A stretch of DNA of 64,000 bases from Nicotiana tabacum (GCF_000715075.1 NC_134095.1:66283990-66347989); one strand, 5' to 3'. Counted from the stretch's first letter, positions 33,778-45,974 are shown. Numbers and translations are program-made. The notes: generated from the sequence alone by a model not told the origin.

Positions 33778-35611
33778 ATAACATCCCGACAAGGAAGACA
33801 ATATCATAAACCTCTTATCTTTTCCATATTTATTTCACAACTCAATTCTCAACTTGAGCCAACGCTCTACAATGTTCAATTACTAATAATACTTCCACAA
33901 GCCTTGTTCAACAATAGAAATCATCATATAAAGCATGAACCATACGAAACGGAGTCACGTTAATCATAGTATCAGACTCACGGTCATGCTTGACACCGAC
34001 GTATAGATACTCGTCACCACACCTATACGTCGTACTCAACAATTAACACATAGCAAATAAGACACAACTCCTAATCACTCAAGCTAAAGTTAGACCAAAC
34101 ACTTAGCTCAATGTCACGAACACAATTCAAGCATCAACTATCGCTTTACCTCTTGTTTCCATCACCAATTTGCTTGTATCTAGCCACAATTTACTTAACG
34201 ATATCAATAAATGCTAAATGAATCAATTCTAATGCATGAAAATATGTTTTCCAATGATTTCCCCAAAAAGTCAAAAATCGACCTCGGGCCTACTAGTCAA
34301 CACTCGAGGTTCAAACCAAAACCCGATTACCCATTCACCCACGAACTCAAATATATAATTTGTTTTGAAATCGGACCTCAAATCGAGGTCCAAATCCCCA
34401 AAAATTTAAAAATCCTAAGTTCTACCCAAAACACTGAATTTCCCCCATGAAAACCCTTGATTTTGAGTTGAAATCATGTAAAAGGATGTTATAGATTGAA
34501 GGAAATGAGTTAGAAATGACTTACAATTGATTTGGAGAAGAACTTTTCTCCAAGAGATCTTAGGGTTTGATAGGGTATGAAAAATGAAGAAAAATGCGTC
34601 TAAGTCCAAATTAACTGGTCGTAGATGTCGCAATCGCGCTCAGGCTTCGCAATTGCGAACCCCTTCAGGACTTGTTGCCTTTGTATTTGCGAGAAATCAG
34701 TCGCATTGCGGCATCACATTTGCGATAAAAGGGTCGCATTTGCGACATCACATTTGCGATAAAAGGGTCGCATTTGTGACCAAGGCCTGCCCAGGATAGG
34801 TTCGCATTTGCGACACCTGGGTCGCTTTTTCCATGCCCGAGGACTTCGCAATTGCGAAGCCTGATCTCGCAATTGTGAGATCAGAGGCCTGGGTAAAATA
34901 TCAGATACCAACAACTTTTTCCTAAGTCCAATTTCACTCCGTGGCCTATCCAAAACTCAGTCGAGCCCTCGGGGCTCCAAACCAAACATGCACGCAAGTC
35001 CAAAAATATCATACAGACTTGCTCGTGCGATCAAATCATCAAAATAACATCAACAACTATGAATTAAGCCTCAAATGCATGAAATTGCTCAAGAACATCA
35101 AAATTTCCAATTTCTTAAATAAAGGTCCGATTTATACTAAACGAACTTCGATTCTTACCAAACTTCACAGATTCAACTTAATTATTATATAAGACTTGTA
35201 CCGGACTCCGAAACCAAAATACGGGCCTGATACCATCAATTTCAAACCACTTTTTATTTCCAAAAACTCTTATAATTTCAGTTGAATAATTTCTTTTAAA
35301 AATTCATTTCTCGAGCTTGGGACCTCGGAATTCGATTCCAGGCATACACCCAAGTCCCAAATTTTACTGCGGACCCTACGAGACCGTCCGATCACGGGTC
35401 TGGGTCCGTTTACCAAGAATGTTGACCAAAGTCAACTTTATTTAATTTTAAAAGCCAATTTCCTTATTTTACTTAGTTTTCACCTAAAAGCTTTTTGGAA
35501 ACGCGCCCGGACTGCGCCCGGAAATCGAGGTGAGACAAAGAGAGGTTTTTTTAAGGCCTTGGAACATAGAATTTACTTCCAAAATGAGTGATGGCCTTTT
35601 GGGTCATCACA
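33778..35611 (-). repeat. 3' LTR of chromovirus A (truncated, 1.83 kb left)
   Basis: Matches 41587-43004 of the 5' LTR and then supplies the U3 end missing there. It terminates CATCACA at 35611 (TGTGATGACCC on the minus strand), directly next to the polypurine tract. The first 1.15 kb of the LTR, from TGTCATGACCC to the ATAACATC repeat, is absent; the junction is with LTR D. The CGCATTTGCGA array lies at 34620-34890. Confidence 0.82.
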
Positions 35612-35622
35612 TTTTCCACCTC
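35612..35622 (-). other. Polypurine tract of chromovirus A
   Basis: On the minus strand GAGGTGGAAAA directly precedes the LTR start TGTGATGACCC. Confidence 0.75.
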
Positions 35623-35639
35623 TAAAACAACCGTTCATC

Positions 35640-36960
35640 CTTAAACAGACATAGAAAAGAAGTACCTAAGATGGAGAAAAGATGGGGACATCGGCTTCGC
35701 ATATCAGACTAGGACTCCCAGGTTGCAGCCTCAACAGGCTGACCTCTCCACTAAACACGAATAGAAGGGAAACTCTTCGATCTCAACTGACAAACCTGCC
35801 AGTCTAGAATAGCTACCATCTCCTTCTCATAGGACAAGTCCTTGTCCAACTGGACAATGCTGAAGTCTAACACGTGGGATGGATCGCCGTGATACTTCCG
35901 AAGCATGGACATATGAAACACTAGATGCACGGTTAATAAACTCGGTGGCAACACAAGTTTGTAAGCCACCTCTCCCACTCGATCAAGAATCTCAAAAGGG
36001 CTAATGAATCTAGGGCTAAGCTTGCCCCTCTTCCCAAATCTCATCACGCCCTTCATAGGCGACACCCGAAGCAACACCCGCTCGCCGACCATGAATGCCA
36101 CATCACGAAACTTACGGTCGGCATAACTCTTTTGCCTGGACTGAGCTATACGAAGCCTATCCTAACCTTGTCCAAGGCATCCTGTACTAGATCTGTACCC
36201 AACAACTGAGCCTCTCCCGGCTCAAATCATCCAACTGGAGACTGACACCGCCTACCATAGAATGCCTCATAAGGAGCCATCTGGATGCTCGGTTGGTAGT
36301 TGTTGTTGTAGGCAAACTCCGCTAAAGGCAAGAACTTATCCCACTAGCCTCCAAAGTCAATGACACAAGCTCAGAGCATATCCTCCAAAATCTGAATAGT
36401 ACGCTCGGACTGCTCGTCTGTCTGAGGATGAAATATTGTGCTCAACTCAACCCGTGTGCCCAACTCACACTGCACTGCACTCTAGAAATGTAAGGTAAAT
36501 TGCGTACCTCGGTCCGAAATGATAGACACGGGCACACCATGAAGATGAACAATCTCCCGGATATAGATCTCAGCTAACCTCTCAGAAGAATAGGAAACTG
36601 CTATAGGAATGAAATGTGCTGACTTGGTTAGCCTATCAACAATAACCCACACTACATCGAACTTCCTCTAAGTCTATGGGAGTCCAACAACGAAGTCTAT
36701 AGTGATACGCTCCCACTTCCACTCAGGAATCTCAATCTTTTGGAACAAACCATCAGGTCTCTAATGCTCATACTTTACCTGCTGACATTTCAAACACCGA
36801 GCCACATATGCAACAATATCCTTCTTCATCCTCCTCCACCAATAATGCTGCCGGAAATCCTGATACATCTTAGCGGCGCCCGGATGAATAGAGTACCGGG
36901 AACTATGGGCCTCCTCTAATATCAACTCTCGAAGTCCATCCACATTAGGCATACAAATAT
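35640..36960 (-). pseudogene. Integrase and chromodomain of element A
   Basis: The integrase zinc-binding part has His in [15 protein letters not shown] and Cys in CLKCQQVKYEH (36960-36761). The core has [16 protein letters not shown] and the catalytic Glu region [17 protein letters not shown] (about 36720-36380). The GPF/Y-like module reads VSPMKGVMRFGKRGKLSPRF then ISPFEIL (about 36060-35990), and the chromodomain end reads WRGQPVE..ATWES (about 35720-35680). The chromodomain places it in the chromoviruses; Tekay/Del is the best fit. Stops occur in the linker, core and chromodomain (for example a TAG where relatives have Gln before WRGQPVE). The three acidic catalytic residues are still readable. 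Confidence 0.85.
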
Positions 36961-36999
36961 GACCCTACATCCTTAAAACTCCATCATCTCCAACTGTAA

Positions 37000-38762
37000 C
37001 CTGCTTGGCACCTCCGTGCCGCACTGTGTCTATAAGGACAAGCAAATGAGGATCATCATACTACCGATCTCGGATATGATCACATAATGAAGAATGAGCG
37101 ACTGTGCAAGCTAACACACGGTTGGGCTCAGAAACATCCAACCTCACGAACTGATTGGCCAAAGCCTGAACATCCAAAGCAAGCGGTCTCTCACCGACCA
37201 GAATATACGCAAGACTGCCCATACTGGCTGACTTTCTACTCAAAGTATCGGCCACCACATTGGCCTTTCTTGGATGATTTAAGATGGTGATATCATAGTC
37301 TTTCAATAGGTCAACCACCTTCTATACCTCAAATTTAGCTCCTTCTACTTGAACAAATACTACAAACTCTTGTGATCCGTGAACACCTCGCATGACACGC
37401 CATACAGATAATGCCTCCAAATTTTCAACGCGTGAACAATGGCTGCTAACTCCAAATCATGAACTGGATAATTTTTCTCATGAATCTTCAACTATCATGA
37501 AACATAAGCAATGACCTTGCCATCCTGCACCAACACCGTACCAAGTCCAATACAAGATGTGTCACAATAAACTATATATGGCCCTGAACTTGTGGAAAAA
37601 CCAATATCGGCGCCGTAGTCAAAGCTGTATTGAGCTTCTGAAAGCTCGCCTCATACTCGTCTGACCACCTGAACTGGGCACCTTTCTGGGTCAACCTGGT
37701 CATCGGGGCTGCAATAGATGAAAACCCCTCCATAAACCGACGGTAATAGCCTACCAAACCTAAGAAACTCCGGATCTCTGTAGCTGAAGTGGGTCTAGGC
37801 CAATTCTTGACTGCCTCTATCTACTTCGGATCTACCTAAATGCCCTTTACTGATACAACGTGGCCCAAGAATGCAATCGAACTCAACTAGAACTCACACT
37901 TCGAAAACTTAGCATACAACTAGCTATCTCTCAAAGTCTGAAGAACAACTCTCAGATGCTGCTCATGCTCCTCCCGGCTGCGGGAATAGATCAAAATATC
38001 ATCAATGAAGACTATCACGAACGAATCCAAGTAAGGCTTGAGCACTCGGTTCATCAATTCCATAAAAGTTGTTGTGGCATTTGTCAACCCAAATAACATC
38101 ACCAAGAACTCATAATGCCTGTACCGAGTGCGAAAAGCTGTCTTAGGGACACCAGATACCCTAATCCTCAACTGATGGTAGCCAGATCTCAAGTCAATCT
38201 TCGAAAATACCTTGGCACCCTAAAGCTGATCAAACAAATCATCAATCCTCGGCAATGGATACTTATTCTTGATTTTAACCTTGTTCAATTGTCGATAATC
38301 TATATACATCTTCATCGATTCGTCCTTCTTCTTAACAAACAACACCGGCGCACCCCAAGGCGAGACACTAGATCTAGTGAAGCCTTTATCAAGCAAGTCT
38401 TGCAATTGCTCCTTCAATTCTTTCAACTCAGGTAAGGCCATACGATATGTTGGAATAGAAATGGGCTGAGTGCCCGGAGCCAAATCAATGCAGATGTCAA
38501 TATCCCTGTCAGGTGGCATACTCGGAAGGTCTGAAGGAAATACCTCAGGAAACTCACGAACAACCGACATAGAATCCATAGAAGTAACCTCGGCACTAGA
38601 ATCACGAACATACGCTAAATAGGCCAAACATCCCTTATCAACCATACGCCGAGCCTTTATATATGAGATAACCTTATGGGTAGAATGACCAGGAGTCCCT
38701 CTCCACTCTAAACAAGGTAAACCCAGCAAGGCTAAGGTCACAGTCTTGGCACGACAGTCCAA
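37000..38762 (-). pseudogene. Reverse transcriptase and RNase H of element A
   Basis: The RT reads in order [55 protein letters not shown] (then a TAG at 38220), SGYHQLRIR and the catalytic FIDDILIYS near 38005. Then come [15 protein letters not shown] and the RNase H start [14 protein letters not shown]. The RNase H core is damaged (37560-37330). Its end, [13 protein letters not shown] followed by KANVVADTLSRK, is open at 37318-37240. Several stops are TAG at positions where relatives carry Gln or Trp codons. Confidence 0.88.
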
Positions 38763-39045
38763 GATAGCATAGTAAGGTGATAACTAGTCCATCCCCAATA
38801 TGACATCAAAATCAACTATGTCCAAAAGTAACAAATTTATTCGAGTCTCAAGACCCCCAATCACAACTATACATGAACGATGGACACGAACTACCATAAT
38901 AGAATCACCCACCGGTGTAGACACATATACATGAGCACTCAAAGAATCACTAGGCATGACTAGATACAGTGCAAAATAAGATGACATATAGGAGTACGTA
39001 GATCCCGGATCAAATAAAACTGAAGCATCTTTGCTACAAACCAGA
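38763..39045 (-). pseudogene. Aspartic protease of element A
   Basis: The minus-strand frame contains LFDPGSTYSY, the retropepsin-like active site of this group (Asp-Pro-Gly-Ser), at about 39030-38990. It is followed by SSYFALYL, the flap-side VSTPVGDS and LLLLDIVDFDVILGMD, which ends in a TAG at 38783 where relatives have Trp. The protease would cut the Gag-Pol polyprotein. Confidence 0.8.
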
Positions 39046-39099
39046 ACAGTACCTGTGATAACCGCATCAGAAGCCTCAGCCTCAGGCCTGGCTGGAAGA

Positions 39100-40295
39100 G
39101 CATAACATTAGGGTTGGGCCCCACCACTCTAAACTACATCTCTGGGACGGCCTCCTACTGGCTGGCCTCCACCTCTAATACCTCTACATCCACCTCTAGC
39201 ACCTCTACCTCGACCTCTAGCTAGCTGTGCAGGTGGTGGAACACTCGGTTCCTGAATCATGGCACGAGAACCCTGATGCTGAGAGTTGCTTGGTGCTCGA
39301 GGGCAAAATCTAGCAATATTCCTCATATCGCCATAAGTATAGCAAGCCCTCGGCTACTGAGACTACTGACCCTGACGGCCTGAATAACCACTCTAAAAAC
39401 TCTGGAGCGGAGGTACACTGATAGGAGCTGGCGATGCACTGTAGGGCAACTGATCTGAATACTGCATATGAGAACCACAGCCACCTGGAGCACCAGGAGA
39501 AGCCTAAAGTGCTAAATAAAATGGCCTAGGAGGATGGCCCCTACCAAAAGAATCCCTGCCTCCAGATGAGGCACCACTGAACCTGCCTGAATGACGACGC
39601 CTCTTGTCAGACCCCTTACGACTCTCCTGCGATAGAACCATCTCAACCCTCCTGGCCACATTGACAGCATCCTGAAAAGAAATCTCACTCCCCGTCTCCT
39701 TAGCCATATGTAATCCAATAGGCTGAATGAGTCCCTCAATGAACCTCCTCACTCTCTCTCTCTCTCTTAGTGGGAATTATAAGAAGAGCATAACGGGTCA
39801 AGTGAATAAATATGGTCTCGTACTGCGCAATAATCATAGAACCCTGCTGGAGACGCTCAAACTGCCTCTGATAGTTCTCATTCTGAGTGATAGGAAGAAA
39901 CTTCTCCAGAAATAGCTGAGAGAACTGATCCCAAGTCAAAGCTGGTGACCCAGATGGTCTAGCCAAACAATAATCTCTCCACCAAGTCTTGGCGGATCCA
40001 GACAAACGAAAAGCAGCAAAGTCGACCCATTTGGTCTCCACTATCCCCATGTTTTGAAGAACCTCATGACAGCTATCCAAATAATCCTGGGGATCCTTAG
40101 AAGATGTACCACCGAAAGTAATAGTGAAGAACTTGGTGAACTTGTCCAACCTCCACAAGGCATCTGAAAATGTAGTTGATCCATCACTGGTCTGAGCTGC
40201 GCTCGGCTGAAGAAGCGGTACGTGACCTCGCCATTCGTGAAAGAACAAGAGTAGAGGGTTCAATTTAGCAGTGAGAGAACAAAATCGCACGACGG
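39100..40295 (-). pseudogene. Gag of element A, with degenerate zinc knuckle
   Basis: The gag (retrotrans_gag) part includes DPQDYLDSCHEVLQNMG, GSAKTWWRDY, TWDQFSQLFLEKFLP and QYETIFIHLTRYA (40100-39790). A GA-dinucleotide run at about 39752-39768 shifts the frame; the protein continues as RRFIEGLIQPIGLHMAKETG and a basic tail (39752-39504). The CCHC knuckle near 39350-39300 is damaged: CYTYGDMRNIARFC has Tyr for the second Cys and Asn for the His. Downstream is an RGRG-rich segment, then the protease. Confidence 0.85.
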
Positions 40296-40420
40296 AGAAG
40301 AATATATGTAAAGTTTTTCCTAACTCTATAGCTTATGGGGGATAAATACAGACGTCTTCGTACCGATCCCTCAGACTCTACTAAGCTTGTCTATGAATTG
40401 TGAGACCTAACCAACCTAGA

Positions 40421-40432
40421 GCTCTGATACCA
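40421..40432 (-). other. Primer binding site of element A (initiator Met tRNA)
   Basis: The minus strand reads TGGTATCAGAGC, the standard plant initiator-methionine primer site. It lies three bases inside the 5' LTR end (LTR terminus at 40436). Confidence 0.9.
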
Positions 40433-41149
40433 ACTTGTCATGACCCAGCTTTTCCACCCTCGGGAGTCATGATGGCGCCTACTAGTGAAAGCTAGGCAAG
40501 CTAATTATTCTAATTAACTATTCCTTTTCATTTTCAATCCCTTGACAATCATAAGTTAACATTTTATAAATAGCGGAAATAATAAAGCGAAAGAATAAAA
40601 TTCAACAACTTAAAATAATACCGATACAAATCCATAAACATAAGCTACCCAGAAGTGGTATCACAATCTCACAGACTGTCTAAGAATACTACAAATAGGG
40701 TCCGAACAAAATAGATACATGTCTGTCTCTGAAATAGTAAAGAACAAATGAAAAACTAGATAGGAATTGGACGCAAAGGCCTGCGGATGCCTGTAGGACT
40801 ACATCGGGTCACCTGATGGACTAAAGGCAGCAACCTCACTGTGGTCCAAAAGCTGCATCACCAGGATCTACAAACAGTGCAGAGTGTAGTATCAGCACAA
40901 CCGACCCCATGTGCTGGTAAGTGCCTAGCCTAACCTCGGCGAAGTAGTGATGAGGCTAGGACAAGACTACCAAATAAATCTGTGCATGTATACCATGTAC
41001 AACAAGTAATAATGACAGAAACTAGCAGTTAAACATGGGAAGGGGAAACATGCTACGGGGAATATCATGTACAAACAAAATCTCAGTAAAGAAGTGACAT
41101 GAACACGAAAATTCAACTGTAAGCAAGGATAAGGAAATCAAAGACAAAT

Positions 41150-41610
41150 GCACGACATCACCTTTCATGCTTTTACTCTCGTACTCACCATAAAAATCAA
41201 CATAATCAGCACAGCATCACCCTTCGTGCTTTTACCTCACATAATCATGGCATGGAATTATCCTTCGTGCATTATCACTCATACCATGGCATGACATTGT
41301 ACATCGTGTGGCACGACATCACCCTTCGTGTTTTTACCTCACAATATCGGCACGACATCACCCTTTGTGCATTAACACTCTCAAAATCATGCACGACATC
41401 ACCCTTCATGCTTTACACTCTTCCTCACCCAAGTAACAATCACAAAGCAATTTCGGCAAGGGAATTAATAATATCACAATAAAATCCTGACAAGGGAACA
41501 CAATATCATAACAACAATATCCCGGCAAGGGAAACAATATCATGAGTAATAACATCCCGACAATGGAGATAATATTAAAAGCAATAACATCTCGGCAAGG
41601 GAGACAATAT
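41150..41610. repeat. Mini-hairpin tandem array in LTR A
   Basis: About seven units of 35-45 bp, each with an inverted pair such as GCACGACATC..CTTCGTGC or variants (41160-41420). Four units of about 35 bp on ATATCCCGGCAAGGGAAACA follow (41480-41610). The offset from the U5 end is about 715-1175 bp. Confidence 0.78.
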
Positions 41611-42429
41611 CATAAACCTCTTCTCTTTTCCATAATTACTTCACAACTCAATTCTCAACTTGAGCCAACGCTCTACAATGTTCAATTACCAATAATACTT
41701 CCACAAGCCTTGTTCAACAATAGAAATCATCATATAAAGCATGACCAATACGAAACAGAGTCACATTAATCATAGTATAAGACTCACGGGCATGCTTGAC
41801 ACCGATGTATAGATACTCGTCACCACACCTATACGTCGTACTCAACAATTAACACATAGCAAATAGGACACAACTCCTAATCCCTCAAGCTAAGGTTAGA
41901 CCAAACACTTACCTCAATGTCACGAACACTATTCAAGCGTCAACTATCGCTTTACCTCTTGTTTCCACCACCAATTTGCTTGTATCTAGCCACAATTTAT
42001 TTAACGATATCAATAAATGCTAAATGAATCAATTCTAATGCATGAAAATAGGTTTTCCAATGATTTCCCCAAAAAGTCAAAAATCGACCTTGGGCCCATA
42101 TGGTCAAAACCCAAGGTTCAAACCAAAACCCGATTACCCATTCACCCATGAACTCAAATATATAATTTGTTTTAAAATTGGACCTCAAATCGAGGTCTAA
42201 ATCCCCAAAACTTGAAAATCCTAAATTCTACCCAAAACACCCAATTTCCCCCATGAAAACCCTTTATTTTGAGTTGAAATCATGTATAAAGATGTTATGG
42301 ATTGAAGAAAACGAGTTAGAAATGACTTACAATTGATTTGGAGAAAAACTTTTCTCCAAGAGATCTTAGGGTTTGAGAGGGTATGAAAAATGAAGAAAAA
42401 TGCGTTTAAGTCCAAATTAACTGGTCGTA

Positions 42430-42660
42430 GATGTCGCAATCGCGCCCAGGGTTCGCAATTGCGAACCCCTTAAGGACCTGTTGCCTTCACATTTGCGAGA
42501 AATCTATCACATTTGCGATATCGCATTTGCGATAAAAGGGTTGCATTTGCGACCGAGGACTGCCCAGGCTAGGTTCGCATTTGCGCACCTGGGTCGCAAT
42601 TCCCATGCCTGTGGACTTTGCAATTGCAAAGCCTGATCTCATAATTGCGAGATCAGAGGC
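42430..42660. repeat. CGCATTTGCGA palindrome array in LTR A
   Basis: About ten copies of TCGCAATTGCGA, CGCATTTGCGA and close variants, with 5-20 bp between them, CpG-rich against an AT-rich LTR. The same block occurs in the 3' LTR (34620-34890) and in LTR A' (32160-32380). The offset from the U5 end is about 1990-2225 bp. Confidence 0.8.
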
Positions 42661-43644
42661 CTGGGCAAAATACCAGATACCAGGAATGTTTTCCTAAGTC
42701 TAATTTCACTATGTGGCCTATCCAAAACTCACCCGAGCCCTCGGGGCTCCAAACTAAACATGCACGCAAGTCCAAAAACATCATACGGACTTGCTCGTGC
42801 AATCAAATCATCAAAATAGCATCAACAACTATGAATTAAACCTCAAATTCATGAAATCACTCAAGAACATCAAAATTTTCAATTTCTCAAATAAAGGTCC
42901 GATTTATACTAAACAAACTCCGATTCTTACCAAACTTCACATATTCAACTTAATTATTATAAAAGACTTGTACCGGGCTCTGGAACAAAAATACGGGCCT
43001 GATATGTCACGACCCTAAACTCGGATCCGGTCGTGATGGCGCCTCTTATAAAGTCAAGGCCAGCCGACACTTCCCATATCCAATTATTAACAGTTAAACC
43101 ATAAGAAATAAATCTAAAGCATGATAAGATAATCCAAAGTTAACAGATAATAGCATAATTTGTGGAAAACAACCCAACACAACTCGATATCGGGGTGTCA
43201 CTAGTCATGAGCATCTAACAAAACGGAATACTCCAAATACATATAACTACAGAATTTAATACAGAAACTAAGAACAGGAAGGAATAAGATATGGAAGAGC
43301 TCCGGGCTGCGAACGCCAACAGCGACCTAGAGAATCCTCGAATCCGCCTGAGCTGGAAATGACCAACACTCGGGAGCGGGACTAGATACGCCTGAATCTG
43401 CACACAGGGTACAGAGAGTAAAGTGAGTACTCCAACTCAGTGAGTAATAATCATAAATAAAGATTGAAAGTAGGGAATCACGTAAGGCACGAGGCATGCT
43501 ATAATGAAGCAGTAAAACCATTTAAAATAGTAAAACCAGTGAAAGGTAGGTAAAATCCTTTAACTCAACATTTAACTTCATGAAAATCCTTTTTCAACAA
43601 TTAAGCAGGTAATTGACAGTCAATTATGAAAACTAAACACATAA

Positions 43645-44010
43645 AGGTTCGCCCCTCGGGCGCAGTATCAACAAATCCGCCCCTCAGGAAACATCTCAGA
43701 ATAATACCAGCCCCTCGGGCTCAAATCTCAGATCACAATATCAGCCCCTCGGGCTCAATCTCACATCACAATGGGTACCCGCACTCACTAGGGGTGTACA
43801 GACTCCTAGAAGGGCCCCTTACGGCCCAAGCGCAATATCAAGCCACATCGTGGCATCATCACTAGGCCCTCGACCTCATATCAATCACTCCACCTCGTGG
43901 TGTACATATCTCAGGCCCTCGGCCTCATAATTAGTATCAAATATTTCCTCACAACATAGGCCCTCGTCCTTACTCAGTCAAAATCCGCACAAGCCCCTCG
44001 GGCAATAGTA
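43645..44010. repeat. GCCCCTCGGGC mini-hairpin array in LTR B
   Basis: Repeated CAGCCCCTCGGGCTCAAAT and AGGCCCTCGGCCTCATAT units at 25-45-bp spacing, each able to form a short hairpin (GCCC..GGGC or GGCC..GGCC). The block occurs again in the 5' LTR at 63690-64000. The offset from the U5 end is about 640-1005 bp. Confidence 0.82.
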
Positions 44011-44929
44011 AGACATGATTCTCAACCCAAAAATATCATTCAAAAGATCATGTAAGTGATAAAATAGAGTAAACATGGCTGAGTACAAAAATAGTGAAAT
44101 ATAACATGACTGAGTTCAAGTATAAAGTCAAAACAGTGAGGAAATACCAGTAAAAATCCCTGAAGGGTTCAAATAGTTGGCACAAGGCCCAAATATGTCA
44201 TTCAGCCCAAATCATGATGACAACAAATGGATTTTAGTCAAATAAGAAGTAAAATAGTCATTTGGGACGGACTAAGTCACAATCCCCAATGGTGCACAAC
44301 CCTACGCTCGTTATCAAGCGTGTGCGTCACCTCAATATAGCACAACGATGTGCAAGTTCGGGGTTTCATACCCTCAGAACATCATTTACAATCATTACTC
44401 ACCTCGAACCGGTCAAATATCTAGCTCGTGACTCCTTTTCCCCTCAAATCGCCTCCACTTGCGTCAAATCTATCCAAAATCAGAATTAGGACATCAAAAT
44501 ATGCTAAGGGAACAAAGCCCAAGAGAAAATAATCAATAAACAACATAAATCTTGAAATTACCAAAACCTGACCCCCGGGCCCACGTCTCGGAATTCGATA
44601 ATTTTTACAACAATAGATTACTTATCTCCCCACGAGTTCATACATATCAAAAGTTCTGAAATCCAACCTCAAATGGTCCTTCAAATCCTCAATCAAAGGT
44701 CTAAATTTCCAAGCCCTAGTTCTTCAATTTTTGGCTTAATTTCCATGATTATTTAAGTGGAATTCACAATAGAATCGAGTTTTAAGTCCAAGAATCTTAC
44801 CTCCAAGTTATTCCCCTTGAATCCCTCTTCAATCCCCTTCAAAAATCTCCAAAAATGACCGACAATGGAGGAAATAAACCCCAAAACCGCGGACAAGACG
44901 AGTATTTAAACATTCTGCCCATGCCTTAA

Positions 44930-45260
44930 TTCCTTCTTCGCGAACGCGGTCAAAGCCTCGCGTTCACGAAGCACAAAAATGACTTTGACCAAAAAATCCT
45001 CTACGTGAATGCGACATGCCCATTGCGAACGCGATGACTCCTCAACTTGACCCTTCGCGAACGCGCTCCCTTACCCGCAAACGCGATGAACAAAACACCT
45101 CAAAACCCAGCTGGCCAATTTCCTCTATGCGAACGCGGAACAGACCGCGCGAATGCGATGAATCGTTTCCCATACCTTCACGAACTCTAAGGCCAAAGAC
45201 TCAGCCTTCTCCAGCTAACCCTTCGCGATCGCGGCTCCCCTCTCGCGAACGCGAAGGGCA
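44930..45260. repeat. TTCGCGAACGCG palindrome array in LTR B
   Basis: About ten copies of CTTCGCGAACGCG and variants (GCGTTCACGAAG, CGCGATCGCGG, CTCGCGAACGCGAAG) in 330 bp, strongly CpG-rich. The offset from the U5 end is about 1925-2255 bp. The underlying motif is unrelated to that of LTR A. Confidence 0.82.
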
Positions 45261-45961
45261 TTTGTCTGCAACATTGAGCAGCAGATTTCTGCTACTCAAA
45301 CTTCATGAAATGGTCTGATTGACCACTCGAAACTCACCCGAGGCCCTCGGGACCTCAACAAAAGGTAACAACATATCCTAAAACCTTATTCAAACTTGTA
45401 ACAGTCTCCAAAACACCTCAAACAACATCAAATCAACCAAAACACATCGGATTCAAGCCTAAGTTTCCAAAATCTTCCGAATTCCGCTTTTGATCAATAA
45501 CCCAACCAAACCACGTCCAAATGACCTGAAATTTTGTACACACATCCCAAATGACAGAATAGAACTAGTGCAACTCTCGGAATTCCATTCCGACCCCTAT
45601 ATCAAAATCTCGCCTACCAACCAGAAATCGCAAAAATATCAACTTCGCCAATTCAAGCCTAAATCTACTCCGAAACTCCAAAACTCATTCCGATCACGCT
45701 CCTAAGTCCCAAATCACCTCCCAAAGCTATCCAAACCATCGAAACTCACATCCGAGCCCTCTAACACATACGTCAACATCCGGTTGACCTTTCCAACTTA
45801 AGCTTCCTCAAAAGAGACTAAGTGTCTCAAACCTTACCAAATCCTTTTCGAATTCGATCCGACCAACCCGATACCACATAACACGGATACACAAAGCATA
45901 AAGAAGCAGAAATGGGGGAAACAGAACAGTAACTCATGATACGACTGGCTGAGTCGTCACA

Positions 45962-45974
45962 TCCTCCCCAACTT
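45962..45974 (-). other. Polypurine tract of chromovirus B
   Basis: The minus strand reads AAGTTGGGGAGGA directly before the LTR start TGTGACGACTC. Confidence 0.8.

Larger units (their letters stand above)
35612..43004 (-). mobile_element. Ty3/gypsy chromovirus A (Tekay/Del type), interior and 5' LTR
   Basis: Minus-strand element with gag, protease, RT, RNase H, integrase and chromodomain in gypsy order, bounded by a polypurine tract (35612-35622) and an initiator-Met primer site (40421-40432). With the 3' LTR (33778-35611) the remaining element spans 33778-43004. Its 5' LTR is interrupted by element B at 43004/43005; the missing 376 bp should lie beyond B, past the window end. Joining 40436-43004 to the 3' LTR's last part gives a full LTR of about 2.95 kb. 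Many stops and shifts make it non-functional. Confidence 0.88.
40436..43004 (-). repeat. 5' LTR of chromovirus A, interrupted by element B
   Basis: Begins TGTCATGACCC next to the primer site. It contains a tandem block at 41150-41610 (units with GCACGACATCACCCTTCGTGC-type mini-hairpins, then about 35-bp units on ATATCCCGGCAAGGGA) and the CGCATTTGCGA block at 42430-42660. It stops at ..CGGGCCTGATA, where element B starts; the 3' LTR continues from the same point with CCATCAATTTC, which proves the interruption. Confidence 0.88.
43005..45961 (-). repeat. 3' LTR of chromovirus B (2957 bp)
   Basis: Begins TGTCACGACCC and ends GTCGTCACA, imperfect inverted termini. It contains the GCCCCTCGGGC hairpin array (43645-44010) and the TTCGCGAACGCG array (44930-45260). 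Apparent ORFs across the LTR are not conserved genes. Confidence 0.9.

Noticed and set aside
41150..41610. Regularly spaced repeats resembling a CRISPR array
   Set aside because: The sequence is a plant nuclear LTR, units are diverged and contiguous, and there are no unique spacers of constant length or cas genes.
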